Part shown: positions 35,947 to 50,000 of the stretch, in pieces
How positions within the stretch are numbered: the first letter of the stretch is position 1
Layout of the letters: every line of letters starts with the position of its first letter
Assembly: GCA_033239525.1 (NCBI GenBank)
Contig: BSYO01000005.1
Location: 22,674,519 to 22,738,518, forward strand
DNA: 64,000 nt
Reading direction: 5' to 3'
Origin: Nepenthes gracilis
Lineage: Eukaryota; Streptophyta; Magnoliopsida; Caryophyllales; Nepenthaceae
The notes under the pieces: generated by a model
Database searches by the model: none
Told to the model about the DNA's origin: nothing
Seen by the model: only the letters and a program-made list of their open reading frames with translations
Made by a program: the position numbers and the translations under genes

Positions 35947-37053
35947 TGTTAGAGACATTTGTCTAATTGACATATTCTGTGACCATATGTATTAATGTAT
36001 CGATGTCGGGTTGTGGGAAGTCGAGTTAAAGTCCGTTTTGTCCGTTCCGCCTTCCAGTCGTTTGAGCCCGTCCGAAGTCTCCGCGTCCGCCTGGCGCTCG
36101 CTCCCCCCTCGAGCCGAAATCCAGAATGTACCCGGCTCGCCTGGCGCTTGATTCCCGCTCGACCCAAAAAAAAAAACAAAATGGTCCCACTCGCTTGGCG
36201 CTCGATATCCGCTTGAGCCGTAAAACAAGAATGTATCCCGTTCGCTGAGCCCTCGATAACCTCTCGAGCGCACGTAGGGTTTTTCTGAAAATCCTCCGTG
36301 CGCTCGCCGCGCGCTTGACCGAGCTCGAGCGCCGGTGCAACGGGCAAATTTTTAAACGAAAATTTGGAGCCCTCTATAAATATTAGGCTTAAGTTTTTGG
36401 AACCCTAAAGGACTATTGACTGAATGTTTTCGTGCCTCCCTTGAGAAGAAAGCTTTTTATGCTTCATTGTCATTGCTCATCTTGAGAAAACCGAACCTTA
36501 CAAGATTACTCTTTATGTTCTAACAAGTTTTCTCACCAACCTACTTTAACCATTGAAACACTGCCTTCTACCTTCGTGAGAGACATTAGTTCGTGAAGAA
36601 GGAGACTCGATCGTGATTGAAAATTCTAGTGGTTCGAGGGAAGATTGACGTGAAGACCGGAAGGTGTTCGGTTCCGTTACCGCGGGCAAATCCAAGGAGT
36701 TCATTGGTATGGATCATAAGTCAGGAGTAAGTCGATTAGGTTAGCACGTCGTTGCCACCCAGGCTATAAGTTGATTTTCATAGTGCATTGCTTCCCTGGC
36801 CGTTAAAGCCCAGAGGGTTTTTCTCGATTGCCGTGGATATCAAGTTTTCCTTTCGTCACCAAAAATCGTATTTTTATATTACTGCTTACATATTTTGTTT
36901 ACTGTGTATGATTGTTAGTATCGTTGGCATCTAGTACTAAATATCTTTTACGTATATTAGATATTTATCATTGTATACTGCTTCTGCTATATTTTTCGAG
37001 GTCGAAATTTGAGTGTATCTCGTTAGCATAAAAAGTACTTTTTCAGTGTTACA
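35947..37053 (+). mobile_element. Probable solo LTR with GC-rich tandem units
   Basis: It opens TGTTAGAGAC. A GC-rich block follows, then a TATA-like CTCTATAAAT (36372-36381) and a moderately GC-rich leader, the same plan as the other + oriented solo LTR at 15541. The right end is uncertain: TGTTACA at 37053 would give TG...CA ends, but the flanking five-mers do not match. No primer site or coding domain was seen. Confidence 0.5.
36080..36280 (+). repeat. Tandem repeat, about 50-bp units, four copies
   Basis: Units begin GCCTGGCGCTCG, GCCTGGCGCTTG, GCTTGGCGCTCG and GCTGAGCCCTCG. Each continues with a CGAGCC or similar motif and AGAATGTACCCGG-like sequence. One unit contains an A-run. The GC-rich, stop-poor sequence keeps several overlapping frames open on both strands, none with protein character. 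Confidence 0.8.
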
Positions 37054-40000
37054 TTAACTGTTAATTATAGAGTTGTATTCAGATACAAATATTTTATTAC
37101 TTTTTTAGTGATTGAGATATTTTTTTTTCAATAATTTTTTTTTCATATATGTAATTAATTTATGTGTATCGCAATTTCTCCTATTGCTTTGCGATTGTGG
37201 CAATTTGAATAAGGAGGAGGGTCTTTTATTCCCAAACATTCCATCATATCCTAAAATCTCGAAGTAGGCTCGCTGAGTAGGGTTCCCTACTCCATCCAAA
37301 AAGAGGATTTAAGAGGGTAGTTGATGATATTGATTTCGAAGGTCAGGATTGAATTTAGTAATGAACGGCATGAGATGGATGATAACGATTTATTATTGAA
37401 GGGTTATCATCTCTGGACCAATTGACACATCTAATTAAATGCCACACCAAATTGATGGTCCTTGGGTTTTTTTTTTTCTTTTATCATTGACTTATATGGA
37501 GATTTTTTAATTATATTTTATTTAATTAAATTTTATATGTTTTTTTTCAAAACAATTAAAGTATTATGCAACAATATTAATCTTTTTAAGAAATTTATCC
37601 ATTCATAAATAAAATTTGAGGGTTTTTTTTTTCATTCAAATGCGGTGTCAACTAGGACAAATACATTTAATATGTTTCTGTGATTTATTTAATTATATTT
37701 ACCTATTTTTCTTGCTAGAGTTTAAACCAACCATATCATACTTTTTCTTGTCACAATTTAAACCAGGCATATCATTATTTTATCATATGGATAAAAATAA
37801 TGTTATTGATATTAGTCACGATCATATAGATATTAAATATATTAAATAATTAATATCCGTATCGTACATATCAAAAATAAGATTTTTTCTACAAATATAA
37901 TTTAACAAGAAAATATCGAATGATAAATCATCAAATATCGTGTATTAGTTGATATTTAGAATATTAATAGATATATAGTAAAGTGACATTGATTCGTTAA
38001 TATTTTACGAATTTATATTGATAGATATATTGTAAAGTGTCATTAATATATTAATATATCGCGATTTTATAGTGATTTTGGAATATGTCAATATAGTGAT
38101 TAATGTATATTTAGTGTGATATTATTATTTTTTGGTAGCACAAGTTATAATTGAATACATCACATGATATATTTTTGATAATTTATTAAACTAATTAGAT
38201 ATTATAATCTCATATGATTTAACAATATTTAATTATAGAAGCTATTTATTTTTTTAATAGGTCTAATCTTTTATAAAAATAAGGACAAATTACCCATTAT
38301 ATATGTGTATGAATAAAGGAATAGTTTTTCTAGATTATCAAGAGACCCATTTTCAGATTTAAATAAGGGGGTTGTTATTAAATTCTTATTGATTTTGATT
38401 TTAAACATGGTTTATGAGAATCACATATCAACTTTCATATAATTCTGCAAACCTTATTAAAATAGAGAGATAATACTAAAGGGAAAGAAATTGAGTATAG
38501 CTGTTTCGAGAACACAAGCACTAGGCTTGTATTCAGGTTCATAGCTAATGTTTAATTTTATAGTTTTAAATTGTGAAATAACTAAACAATTTAAATAATC
38601 GTAAAATGACCCAAAGCCTCATAAATTATTACATCACAAAGGTTAATTTAACTGAAAATATGAATTTTAACTAATAAATATAAAATAAAATAATCTTGTC
38701 TAAAACACTAGGACAGTGCAATAAAAATATAATTTTTTATATTTGTTAAATATCAATAATGATAATGAATTTGGTCAAATTTTTTTAAGAAATTGAGAGA
38801 CTTGTTCTTTTAATCTCTACTATTTATTTTTAAATAAATAATTATAATTTAATTATTTTAAAATAATTATTTTTAATTAAATTTTATATATTTTTAAATA
38901 TAATTGAATTAAAATTATTTATTTTAAAATATATAATTAATATTAAAAAAATAATTCTTCCTATTTTTATGAGAAATAGAGTTTCTTTTAATCTCTAATA
39001 CCCATGGGATTGCAGATGACTTCATCACCCCCCCCCCTCCAAAAAAAAAAAAAAAAAAAGAAATAGTTAGAGGTCCCACATCGTGACCACCTAACAATTA
39101 ATTAATGCCAGAATTGTGCCCACATTGCAAATAAGCCATTCTATAATTTTAGAAGGTTATCATTGTCTAAAAAAATGGTTATCAAATCAAATCAAATAAA
39201 TAATTTTTTATATAATATAATATAACATAACATATAATAAATATAAAGTAATTTGATTATTTATGAAGCTCATGTAGAATAAAACTGCAGGTAATAAGCT
39301 TTCTTTGTTTTATTCCCTTAGCTCATTCTGTGAGCTGATAAGAAAATTTGGGTTTAGGAAGTATACATTATTTGACCACACACATACATTAGTAATACTT
39401 ACTCTTAACCAATTTGATTGATATAACAAATTATGGTTCACCTTTAATGTTATATCCAGTCTTTACAGTGTATTTAACAATGATGTAAAGTTAAATCTCT
39501 CTAATAAACAAAATAAATATGTAAAAAAATGTAAATAATTTTATCAATGGTGCAAGATTTATATATAAACTCATCTCGATACCAAATGAATTTTTAATTT
39601 GTTTAAGACAATTCTAACTTGCCAATATTATAGATTTTACTTTAAACTACTTATTTATACTATTATCTTTATAACATTCTATAATAACACCAACTTTCTT
39701 TAAATTACTTAACATCCGAAGAGTTCTGATTCTTAAATTTTATACAAACTGCTTATTATACAAATAGTTTATCATTTGAATATCTTATGGTTTTATAATT
39801 TAGTATATTATAAATGGATTACTAAAATATATAATAATGAGTTACCTTTTTTTAACATTTGTATCGTCATAAGATTAATGATAGTATTTTCTATAATTAC
39901 AAATATTCCTTACACTTTTATATTCTTTTAAACAAAGTAAGAATGTCATCGTTGTTCTATAACAACTAATTATCATTTTCATAAGAGAATTTTGGATTGA

Positions 40001-41240
40001 CTGAATTTATATCTATAAATATTTGTGTCATACTTAGAATATACAAGTGTGATACACAATCTTTATTATATAATTATTGGACTTAGTCTGGTCAATCCTT
40101 CATTTTTTTCCTTGCTTGGTTCCACATTTATCCACTCAAGATGCAATATTATTTCAGCAAGCACCAGTAACTACACATAAATCAGACGTTTACAAGCAAC
40201 AAATCAAAAGAAATCAACAAAACTACTGTTAACAGTGCATCTTTACTCCACAGCTGCTATTTCAACAGTGGCAAATTCAACAGTGGAGCAGCTGTTTTTT
40301 TGGCTATTCGAGATATGCCTCCATTCTCTAATCACTGCCGCACAATATAAATTCAGTACAGACCATGCACAAATATAATTTCCTATGATAGACATAAGAT
40401 GAAAGTTTGAAGGGTATGAGTAATACGGCTGTGGCTTGTGATATAGAAAGCTTGTGATATATTAAGGTAGTCAGTGATATAGAAAGCTTGTGATGCTTGG
40501 TTGAACAACACAAACGGTTCATTTAATTTCAAAAGCCATTGGCGATTAATAATTGTGAACCCAAACTCGTCTACTTTAATTCATTTTTTTTTTATAATGT
40601 ACATCAAACAATTTACAGTGAAACACAATTATCCATTTGCAATTAAAATATTATAACTCAATAATATTATTTAAGACTTTGTGATAATATATAATTTTAT
40701 AATCGTAATTTCTTCTCTTACAACTACCCTACAATTTTACATAACTAATCCTTTGTTATGATCTTCTACAAAAATCTATAACCATTCACAATATAACTGT
40801 TAAAACTTGTATCATATTCACAAGAACCACATAACAATGAGATTAAATACTCCTCCATATTTTAATTATCTCTAATCAATTTTGCAATTTACAAATTAAT
40901 ATATCAAAATAATAGAATGAATAATCAGTCATGTGTATGTATGATTAACAATTATTTACAATAATATGTATTTACTTTTTCTTAAATCATGTAATAAAAC
41001 TTTTAAACCATTTTTTATTGGGCTAATGTGAGACATCATAAATGATGTTATCTATAAAAGAGTTTTAGTATATTCTTTGTGAAAATGAACCAATTTAAAT
41101 ATTTTTTTAAAAAAAGAGTTATAAGATAACGTAAAGTAAATAGGATAAAATAACTTACTCAATAAAAATTTAAATATCCTCATATTTTCTTAATATATAA
41201 ATATGAGCTTGCTCCTTCTCAAGTATTTGAAGATTACAAA
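37054..41240. other. AT-rich intergenic DNA with simple repeats
   Basis: No gene recognised. It contains palindromic AT-rich stretches (about 38800-38960), a C-run followed by an A-run (about 39029-39059), and a short direct repeat GTGATATAGAAAGCTTGTGAT (about 40437 and 40471). Confidence 0.4.
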
Positions 41241-41249
41241 TCTTGCCAC

Positions 41250-41790
41250 CTCTCAATGTTCATCTAACTTGACCAAAATACGGGTAATTTTTTTGACAAT
41301 TATCAAGACCATCATCATAATTTTGATTATATTGATTAAATTTTGTCTTAATATGTTCAAAGTAACATGAACAAAGAGTTGTATAATTATGCATAATATA
41401 ATCTTCTGTAATAAATATCTCAACATAAGCTCTACTATCAATATATTGTTTGAATACACATAACATTTTTTCAACAAGATAATCCTCTAATATTGGATAG
41501 ATTCATTGATCATAGCCTTATTAACAAAATGTACCCTTACATTAAAGAAAAAAAAAAAGAGAAATATCATTTTCAATTTATAAAGAGTTATCAAAATCTG
41601 AAATTTAATATATCGTAACTCATCCACATGTAGTATTTTGGCATCCAAAATTTTGAAAAAACTAACATCTCCCCAAGGGGTTTATACATTGCTTTAGGAA
41701 GGAGGCCTCATATTGCAAGAAGAAGATGTCCAAAAATGTGACAATTAGGACACTTCAAACCCCATAATATATTATTACTAATGTTAGTGC
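41250..41790 (-). pseudogene. CACTA (En/Spm) transposase relic, C-terminal part
   Basis: On the - strand, moving leftwards through several frames, one reads LKCPNCHIFGHLLLAI-GLLPKAMYKPLGEM, then FFKILDAKILHVDELRYIKF followed by ITLYKLKMIF, then RAYVEIFITEDYIMHNYTTL with YFEHIKTKFNQYNQNYDDG after it. These follow the conserved order of plant CACTA Tnp2 proteins: LK-HDCH...LLP-A-RGLLPKNVY, FFK-LC-K-LHVD-L...L-CKLE-IFPPSFF, then R-A-PEGSI-E-YI...T-C--Y-E...R-NDD (the DUF4218 region). Frameshifts and stops are frequent. The upstream transposase core was not recognised. Confidence 0.7.
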
Positions 41791-43239
41791 ATTGGAATAT
41801 TAGACAAACGTATATCTAGAACTTTTAATCGTTTTAAAAATAAACAAAACAAGTGCTTCTCTTTTGGAGAGAATGTATGAGGTGCAATTAGCAATATAAG
41901 CTTTCCTCTTATCTCAATTGGGTGCAACTCTATTATAGTATTTATGGATTTCAAATGAAGACAAGCTTTTAAATTATATTTGATTTTTCTATTAGTGTTT
42001 ATATTTGATTTGACTCTAAAATATTATCTGATGTATTTTTAGATATAAGTATCGCATTTGAATTATGTCATAAAAATAAAGTATTTTAATATAAAAATCT
42101 AATAAATATGTATATTTTTTTATTTTTAATTATTCTATCTCTTATCATGTGAGAATTTTTCCTTCTTAGCATCTTTAGTCAAAATGATGTCTTCTAGATC
42201 TTGAACCCAAATATGAATATCATTGCTAGAGAATTGCTTTGGTGATAATTCATACTCTAGCTTTAGTAAAAGAGCCCTTATCATTTCTCCATCTATGATT
42301 GATCTATAGATAGATGACCCATATGACATTATTAGCATCACAATAAAGTCTCAATTTTAATGATAAATAATATAATATCTTTTGTGATATTCATTTACCT
42401 TTTTTTCTTAAATAATCTCCCCACAGTGATTATGAGATTTTTCATCTTAAATTACCACATAATTTCAATAAAGTCAAAATATTTGTCATTCTTCTAGTAA
42501 GGCTACAATCAATTAAATATATATCCATATTTCTATAAAAAAGTCCAAGATCCTTAATAACCTTCTTTGTTTCATAATATGACAAAATATAACTTTCTAG
42601 AAATAGCTTTTCCTTTAGAATTAGTAAAAATATGTTAAATAACTCATTACTCTACCAAATAATACTCTTAATATGTAATAATTTTATCATCATAAAAAAT
42701 CTTGAGATATTATAATATTAGTATAAAGGCTGTTAAAGATTTTATATCAACCTATAAAATTTTTCTGTGTTACTATTGGAATTTTCTTCATTTTGTTAAT
42801 GCCCCGTACCAAAAACATTTGCTCAACTTCTATCTAGGCCATCAACCTTAGGATACAAATCTTTTAAAATATCTATCTCACCATCCTCACTAAATTCTTC
42901 TTCCTTAGCAACTTTTCCTTCATATTAACTTTGAGATTCTTCCAATCCTTCTTCATAATGAGACTAAAAGATATAATTTTGTATTATTTCATAAACTTTC
43001 AATCAACTTAGGAGTTTTCAAATATTCATTTAATCAATAGCATAGTCATGCTATTGAATTTTTTTTAAGGTTTAAGCTTCGATGTTAAACAACATCATTT
43101 TAAATTTAAACAACGTGTTTTGATTCATTAAATCAAATTACTTAAATGCTTAAAATGAAGTGGCTTTGAAGATAAATGATCCACTCTACTTTCTAGCTCA
43201 CCACTAGATTTACCAAAATTAAAAAATATATATTAAACT

Positions 43240-43460
43240 AAATTTCAATATATGGGCGCCTGTTTTTTGGCGGATTTTCTGTTTCCAAATATACCAAAGG
43301 TAACATAATTTGTTAATAGTGATGGTATTAAACCAGTCATAGTAAATTAAATCCTACCGTTATATGTGTATGAATGATATTAATAGTGACAATAATATTT
43401 TACCATCATTTAATAAATTATAAAAGTCAAAGCACTCAACTTTCTCATAAGGTATGGATT
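43240..43460. repeat. Isolated copy of the CACTA subterminal repeat unit
   Basis: It shares TTTCCAAATAT, AAAGGTAACATAATTTGTTAATAG, AATGATATTAATAGTGA and TTTACCATCATTTAATAAATTATA with the tandem units at 45.56-46.5 kb. Confidence 0.7.
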
Positions 43461-45562
43461 TCAAATAACTATTACAATAATGATTAGATTAATTAAAATT
43501 GATGAAAATTTGAGGTCAGTTAAAATTTTTCGTCAAAAATTAAATTTTATATTAAAATAAATTAAGTCGAGTTATATCTAACCTGCACCTGCCCTATGCG
43601 CGTGCATGCTTCAGATAGTAGGTGGCGCTTGATGAAAGCTTTTGGGATGCTCATGTAGACTTTAGATAGAGTTTCTACACTTAATATTCATTCAAATGAC
43701 ACATGTATACATTTAGGACAGGATATTAGCACCTGAGAAGCATTCATGCCTTGTGCAAATTATACCTCAACACTTGACTTACACATGACTGTTGCACAGG
43801 TGCCAATTTTCTATAAAATGTCCATTGGTCAATTTAGGATCATTCTAAGTTGATTTTTAGGAGAATAGAAAAAAGAGAAGAGGAAAATAGATTAAAGAAC
43901 AGAAATAACAAAGAGAAATGCAAAACTAAAGTAAAAATTAAGAAATTTTGGGATAAAATTAAGTAAAAGTAAGTTCATTCAAATCTTTTGATATCCCATT
44001 GCTGATTTTTTTGTAATTTTTGAACATTTAATTTTTTTAATACTTATATATGTATTATTTTCATACATAAAGTAATTATACTTTGTATACACATGAATCC
44101 ACTCCCATTTCATATAATTTTATAAAATACATGTCTTATATCTATACAAATCATATTTAAGTACTATTTTTTCTAATATTAATCTTGCTTGCATTTAATT
44201 CTTTATTAAATATAACTACATATCTTTAACTTTTAATTATATATTTTTGTATATCTTGAATTAACATACAATTGTCTCTGTATATTTGTAATTTAAAAAA
44301 AATCACTTGAATTATTCTAAATTTTTGTATTTTCAATAAATATTTTCTACAATTTTTATAAATTGTATGTTTAAGTTATTATATGTCTTTCATTTTTACC
44401 TTATATATCTGCATGTCCATAATTTTACTACATACTACATATTTTAAAAATTATAAAAAAAATTCTATATAAATTTTAATGAAGAAAGTATTTTTTTGTA
44501 TAAAAAATTTAAAACATATTTTTATTTGAATATAGTTTTTAATTTAATTAAGTATAGACCACTGTAAAAAAATTAACTAAATATACTCATATATATTATA
44601 CTATATTATTAATAAATTAAAGATTAAATCTATTATCCATGACTAAAAAAAGTAATATTTAGTCCCATCTATAGGGTTATATATAAGTATTTCACCTATG
44701 AATTTTAAATAGTATGGCATTTGACTATATAAAAATAATTATAACCTAAATTTTAATATTTGACATTTATTGGTGAAATTATTATTGATCCATAGTCATT
44801 TTCATATGTTAGCATGATTTAATTAATGATATTATATAAATTTGAATATAATTTGATTATTAGTGTATAACTTTTGTACGAATTATTTGAAAATAATGTC
44901 ATCAACAATTCAGGTATTCTATCATGGTATAATCCCATCATCTTTCATTAATATGCATTTACATATCAAATTAAATATATATTTATTGCTAAATAATTGG
45001 CACACACTTACATTTATTATGCTAACCCTTTTGATTAACAGGTTTGAATTTACTTACAAGATTAAACAAATGATGTTTAAAAATTTTTATTTAGTTATTG
45101 TTAAAATTATTGTATATTTCAGTTTATATTGTGCCAAACCAATGATAATAAAGATGAAATTTTAATAGTTTAAACAATACTTTGATTAAATTTATAGCTC
45201 AATACTATGATATTATTTAAAATATTTCTACTTATGTATAATTCAGGATCAAATAACTATCAATATTTGAAATCACTTTAAGTGTAGTATTTAAATCTTA
45301 TGATTTGATTTTTATATTATTATGGGCCTTTTAATAATATTTGATTTTTAAATTTGTGTCTCGGTGTTTGTTTTAGATTTTTAAATGGATAGAATAAATA
45401 ATTAAAACTTTAAATCTTAAAGATAATACAAAATTTGATTTAAGTTAACTAGGGAATAAGTAATTAACAAATTTAATTTTGAGATTGGGGATTGACATTT
45501 TTATTGTTAAAAATTTGACATAATTTTTAGTCGTTAAAAATAATATTTCTTAGTTTTTTTAA

Positions 45563-46517
45563 AATACTAAAATATTAATGTATTGGTGCCAATTTTTTTC
45601 TGAAAAGTTTAGTTCTAAATATTTGAAAGGTAACATAATTGGTTAATAGTGACAATATTAAATCAATTTCTATAAGTCAAATCTTGTCATTTAATATGCA
45701 TGAATATTAATGTAATATTTTATCATCATTAAATAATTTATAATAGCAAAAATGTTCAACTTTCTATTGTTAAAATTTATGGATACTATTAATAGAAATG
45801 CCATTTTTATTAGTTTTTCATCATTAAAAGTTAATTTCTTTGTTTCGGCATCAATTATTTTTTAAAATATTGCCATCAATTTGTAAAAATAAAAAAATTA
45901 AATAAAATATTAATAAATTGGAGCCAATTTTTGTTAAAATTTTGGTTTCAAATATTTTTAAGTCAATATAGTTAGTTAATAATAACGATATTGAATTCGT
46001 CACTATAAATCAAATTCCATCATTATAAGTGAATGAATATTAATATCAATAGTGAGGGTAATTTTTATGTCATTAAACAATTTATAATAACAAGGGTGCT
46101 TAATTTTTTTTAATTAAATATTTATAGATATGATCAATAGTGATGATATCATAATTATTTTTCTATCATTAAAAGTTATGTTTCTTATTTTGCCAACATA
46201 AAAAATTGATATATTAATCAAAATATGAATATATTGGTGCCAATTTTTGAAAAATTTTTGGTTTCAAATATTTCAAAGACAATATAGTTGATTAACAGCA
46301 ATGTTATTAAATCAGTCACGATAAATCAAATTCCATCATTATATATATATATATATGAATGATATTAATAGTGAGGATAAAATTTTACTGTTATTAAATA
46401 ATTTATAATAGTAAGAGTAATTAATTTTTCATCTTTAAAAATTATGGATACCATCATTAATGAAAAAAATTTATATTATCATTATTTTTTATCGTTAAAT
46501 TTCATGTTTTGGTAGTG
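45563..46517. repeat. Tandem array of three units of about 310-325 bp at the CACTA end
   Basis: Units start near 45563, 45888 and 46208, each with ATTGGTGCCAATTTTT or ATTGGAGCCAATTTTT. They continue TTTGGTTTCAAATATTT, a GTTAATAGTGACAATATTAAATCA-like stretch, CATGAATATTAAT and ATTTTACCATCATTAAATAATTTATAATAG. They end in CATTAAAAGTTATGTTTC-like sequence. The last unit ends directly in the element's terminus. Confidence 0.85.
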
Positions 46518-46910
46518 TGTTACATCTTTCTACCACCAAAATATTGATGGGATATGCCAACAGCATGATGAAATAGGGACAAATGATCAAATGATAACGG
46601 TTACTTTACCTAAGACAAATGAAATGAAAGCTTGCCACAATGCTATAAGGTACAAAGCAAACAAGTAAAGCTAGCCTTTAACATTTATGCCCATATGATG
46701 TGGACTAATTAATTAACTTTTCTCCAATTTCATCTAAATTAGAAGTTTAATCTTACCTTATTAAAACATTAATTTTTTTAAATACGAAGGTTGTGAGGTG
46801 GCTGACCAAACAACTCAAATAAGGCCATAATAAAAATAAATTTATAAAATTTCTTATATAATTAATAAATAATGCAACGTACATTTAATTCCCCTAGCTC
46901 CTCCCTCTTT

Positions 46911-46920
46911 GTATATATAG
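46911..46920 (+). promoter_or_regulatory. TATA box of the GDSL lipase gene
   Basis: GTATATATAG follows a CT-rich CCCCTAGCTCCTCCCTC stretch and lies about 95 bp before the start codon, which places transcription initiation near 46945-46950. Confidence 0.7.
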
Positions 46921-47014
46921 CCATTGTGTGAGCTCGTGTTAGGCCACCAAGACCACCACTACTATTAAGTATCCCATTACTCAAAAAACTCCTTTTTCAA
47001 GTTTTGGAAGGCCA

Positions 47015-50000
47015 ATGAAAATGGGCGGCCGAGGAGGCGGTGGCAGCAAAGAAAAGAGGTGGTGGGCGGTGCTCATAATGCTAATAACATCACTGGCCTT
47101 AGAGCTACGGGTTCAAGTGAGCGGAGCTCCTCAAGTGCCTTGCTATTTTATATTCGGAGATTCTTTAGCGGATAATGGTAATAATAACCATATTGTTTCG
47201 TTGGCTAGAGCGGATTATAAGCCTTACGGTATTGATTTTCCTGAAGGTCCGACCGGACGATTTTCTAATGGCAAGACAAATGTCGATGTAATCGGTAATC
47301 CTCAACCTTTTAGTATTCATTAGTTTTTGCAAAATTATTTCTAAATTATAAATTTTAATATTTTAAATTACTTTCATCTGGTATAAAAATTATGCCATAT
47401 TTATATTATGCATTGAATTACTTACATAATTTAAATATAAGTTAATATAAAGAGCTTCCGATCAAATAGAATGACGGATTATTAGATATAAAAATGACTA
47501 AGTTTATACTGTTTTTATATTTTAAAAAGATTATTTTTATAATTTTTATTTATTATAATTTTTATCCATATTTTAATTCAGCACAAATTAATTTAATACT
47601 ATATCTACAAAATATATTTGAAATTCAAATTTAGAACTCCAACATATCTAAATGAATTTCAATCAGAAGAGAGGATGGCTTGAACTAATTATTTCATTTA
47701 TTTAATAATAAGTATTATTATTCAAATTTTGAGGTAAAATGCACCTAATTTTTAAAATAAATATTTTTAACAAATTCATTAATATGAAATTCCGAAACTT
47801 TATTTTAAAACACAACCTTTCTAGGCTTTCAAAATAATAGTTAAAAGAGTTTTATTTGATTTAAGAAATTAAATTAAAACATTTACTACCATTTAATTAT
47901 TAGGTGGGCCCCTCGAAATCACGGGCAGGTTATGACAGCAGCACATGCAGTGTTGATTGGACGCTGAATTTTAAGTCTCCATCGTTCTAATAATGTGAAT
48001 ATTTTAATTTTTTAATTATAATTATTTAATAAATATTAAATAATTATTTTTAAAAAAGTTAATTAATTTTTTAAAATAATACAATTATTTAATTAATATT
48101 AAATTATTTTAATTAAAAAAAATTAAATTATCTCCTTTTTTTAAAAAGATGGTCTCTTTAATTATATATTATATAGAAAAGAAAAAAGAGGAAAATTATT
48201 AAAATATTCTTATTATCTATTTTTTAAGAAATTGTTTTTATTTTTTAGCTTATTTGTTAATTTTTATTTATTCTTATTTATTTTTATTTTAAATATAAAT
48301 TGTCTAATAATCATGTTAAAAAGTTTTACAACTATTATTTATTTTTAAAAATTTTGACATTATACAGATAAATATTAATAGATGGTTCAAAATGCGTATA
48401 ATTTACATTAAATAAAATTATTTATTATAATAAAATTGTGAATAAAATTTTATAAAAATAAAAATAAAATTTTATTATTAAAATGTTATTTTTTTTAATT
48501 AGATATTAAATTTATTAAGAAAATAAATTTTTTAATAGTAATTATAATTAAATCATATATTATTGAAAAATCTAATAATTCTTTATAAATAGTACATATA
48601 TTTATGTGATAAGAATTGAAGATTATACTTGTCCTATTCAAATTTTGGTAGGAATTAATTTATAGATGGTTGCTGTTGGACTTAAATGCAGCGGAACTTC
48701 TGGGTTTCGATGATTATATTCCACCGTACGCAACCGCCAGTGGTGGGGACATTCTGAGAGGAGTAAATTATGCATCTGCCGCTGCCGGAATCAGAGAAGA
48801 AACCGGCCACCATTTGGTAACTCCGTTTAATTTCCCCCTTTCACATACTCCCTCTCTCTCCTTTTTGCAGTCTTCTTTAAACCGGCATAGTTTCAGCGAT
48901 AACCACACGCACAATACCAAATCGAGTTTTACATGTAAAATCCGCTCTCATTGGGAGGAAATCAATGGGTCCTCTTCGTCACCAGAGCAACGGTGAAGTT
49001 TTAAGTTATGAGGAAAAGAGAATAGTTGATCGAGATCGTAGATCAGTATAAGCACATAGCAAAACGCAAAAACCTAAATCCATAGAGACGCTTGCTGAAG
49101 GTTGAAAAGAACATACTAAAGAATGGGTAAAATCTAAACTGAAATTATTGTCCTCGTGCTCTGCTGATTATTCGCTTGCGATTGTTGCATCAGATTTATT
49201 ATCATTGAAAATGGATGACGCATAAATATGAAGAATTCTAAATTACGAGTTTCGAGAGTGTCAAACATGCCTCACTCCAACATTATGGTTCAATGTCCAT
49301 CGGCAAAGATAACCGGAGAAATCATGTTAATGCGTTTGATAAAGTGCTGTTGTGTAACCTACCTGTAAACTATACAACAAATCTTGACTGAGTGATCAAC
49401 CTTGGGTGTCGTTTCTATTGCATATACATAAAAACAACCTCTATATAATATATGGTTAAGTGTAAGTATACCTGACAACAATTAGAACCCATACATCTTT
49501 CACATATTTAGAATTATTTTAAGTAAGGGATAGCGTTACCCGATAATAATTGCTAATGTTACTGTGTGAAAAAACTAATAATCTTTTTTAGTATCTTTAT
49601 CCAAATCAAAAGCAAATTAAACAAAGGCTTTAATTGTTGGGTTTAGTTACTCCCTTGTAGATAACTCAATAAACGGATTTATCATCGAAACATTCGCATA
49701 CGGTTGGTGGCAAATATTGGAGAGGGCAAAATGCCCGGTTGCGTCAAAATGTCCATCTGGGCAAAATGGCCGGTTATACCAAAATATCCGATTTAGGCAA
49801 AATGGTCAGTTGCGTAAAAAATGCCAATTTGTATTTTTCGAAGTGAAAAATGCCGGTTTGTATTTTCCGGAGTAGAAAATCCCAGTATGCTTTTGGCCGA
49901 TATACTTTTTACCGATATGCTTTTGGCCGGTATGCTTTTGGCTGGAATGTTTTTGGCTGGTATGGATTTGGCATGTATGGTTTTGCCCTATTTAGAATGT

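Larger units (their letters stand above)
41250..46517 (-). mobile_element. CACTA transposon remnant with intact right terminus
   Basis: The right end is GTTTTGGTAGTG at 46517, whose complement CACTACCAAAAC is a typical CACTA-element terminus. To its left is an array of units of about 320 bp, and further left on the - strand is the transposase relic. The left terminus was not found, so the element may be truncated or may extend further left than stated. Between the isolated repeat unit at 43240 and the array at 45560 lies about 2.1 kb of unrelated AT-rich DNA, perhaps a later insertion. Confidence 0.6.

Noticed and set aside
35949..36347. Four overlapping open frames of 73-132 codons on both strands
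   Set aside because: They arise from the GC-rich 50-bp tandem units inside an LTR-like block. All frames are open together and none shows a domain.
37105..37299. - strand frame of 64 codons containing RAYFEILGYDGMFGNKRPSS
   Set aside because: The composition looks more protein-like than its surroundings and an organelle origin was considered, but I could not match it to any gene I know and it has no supporting context.
42135..42341. - strand frame of 68 codons with YGSSIYRSIIDGEMIRALLL
   Set aside because: Its position upstream of the CACTA transposase relic suggested a missing piece of that protein, but no diagnostic transposase motif could be recognised.
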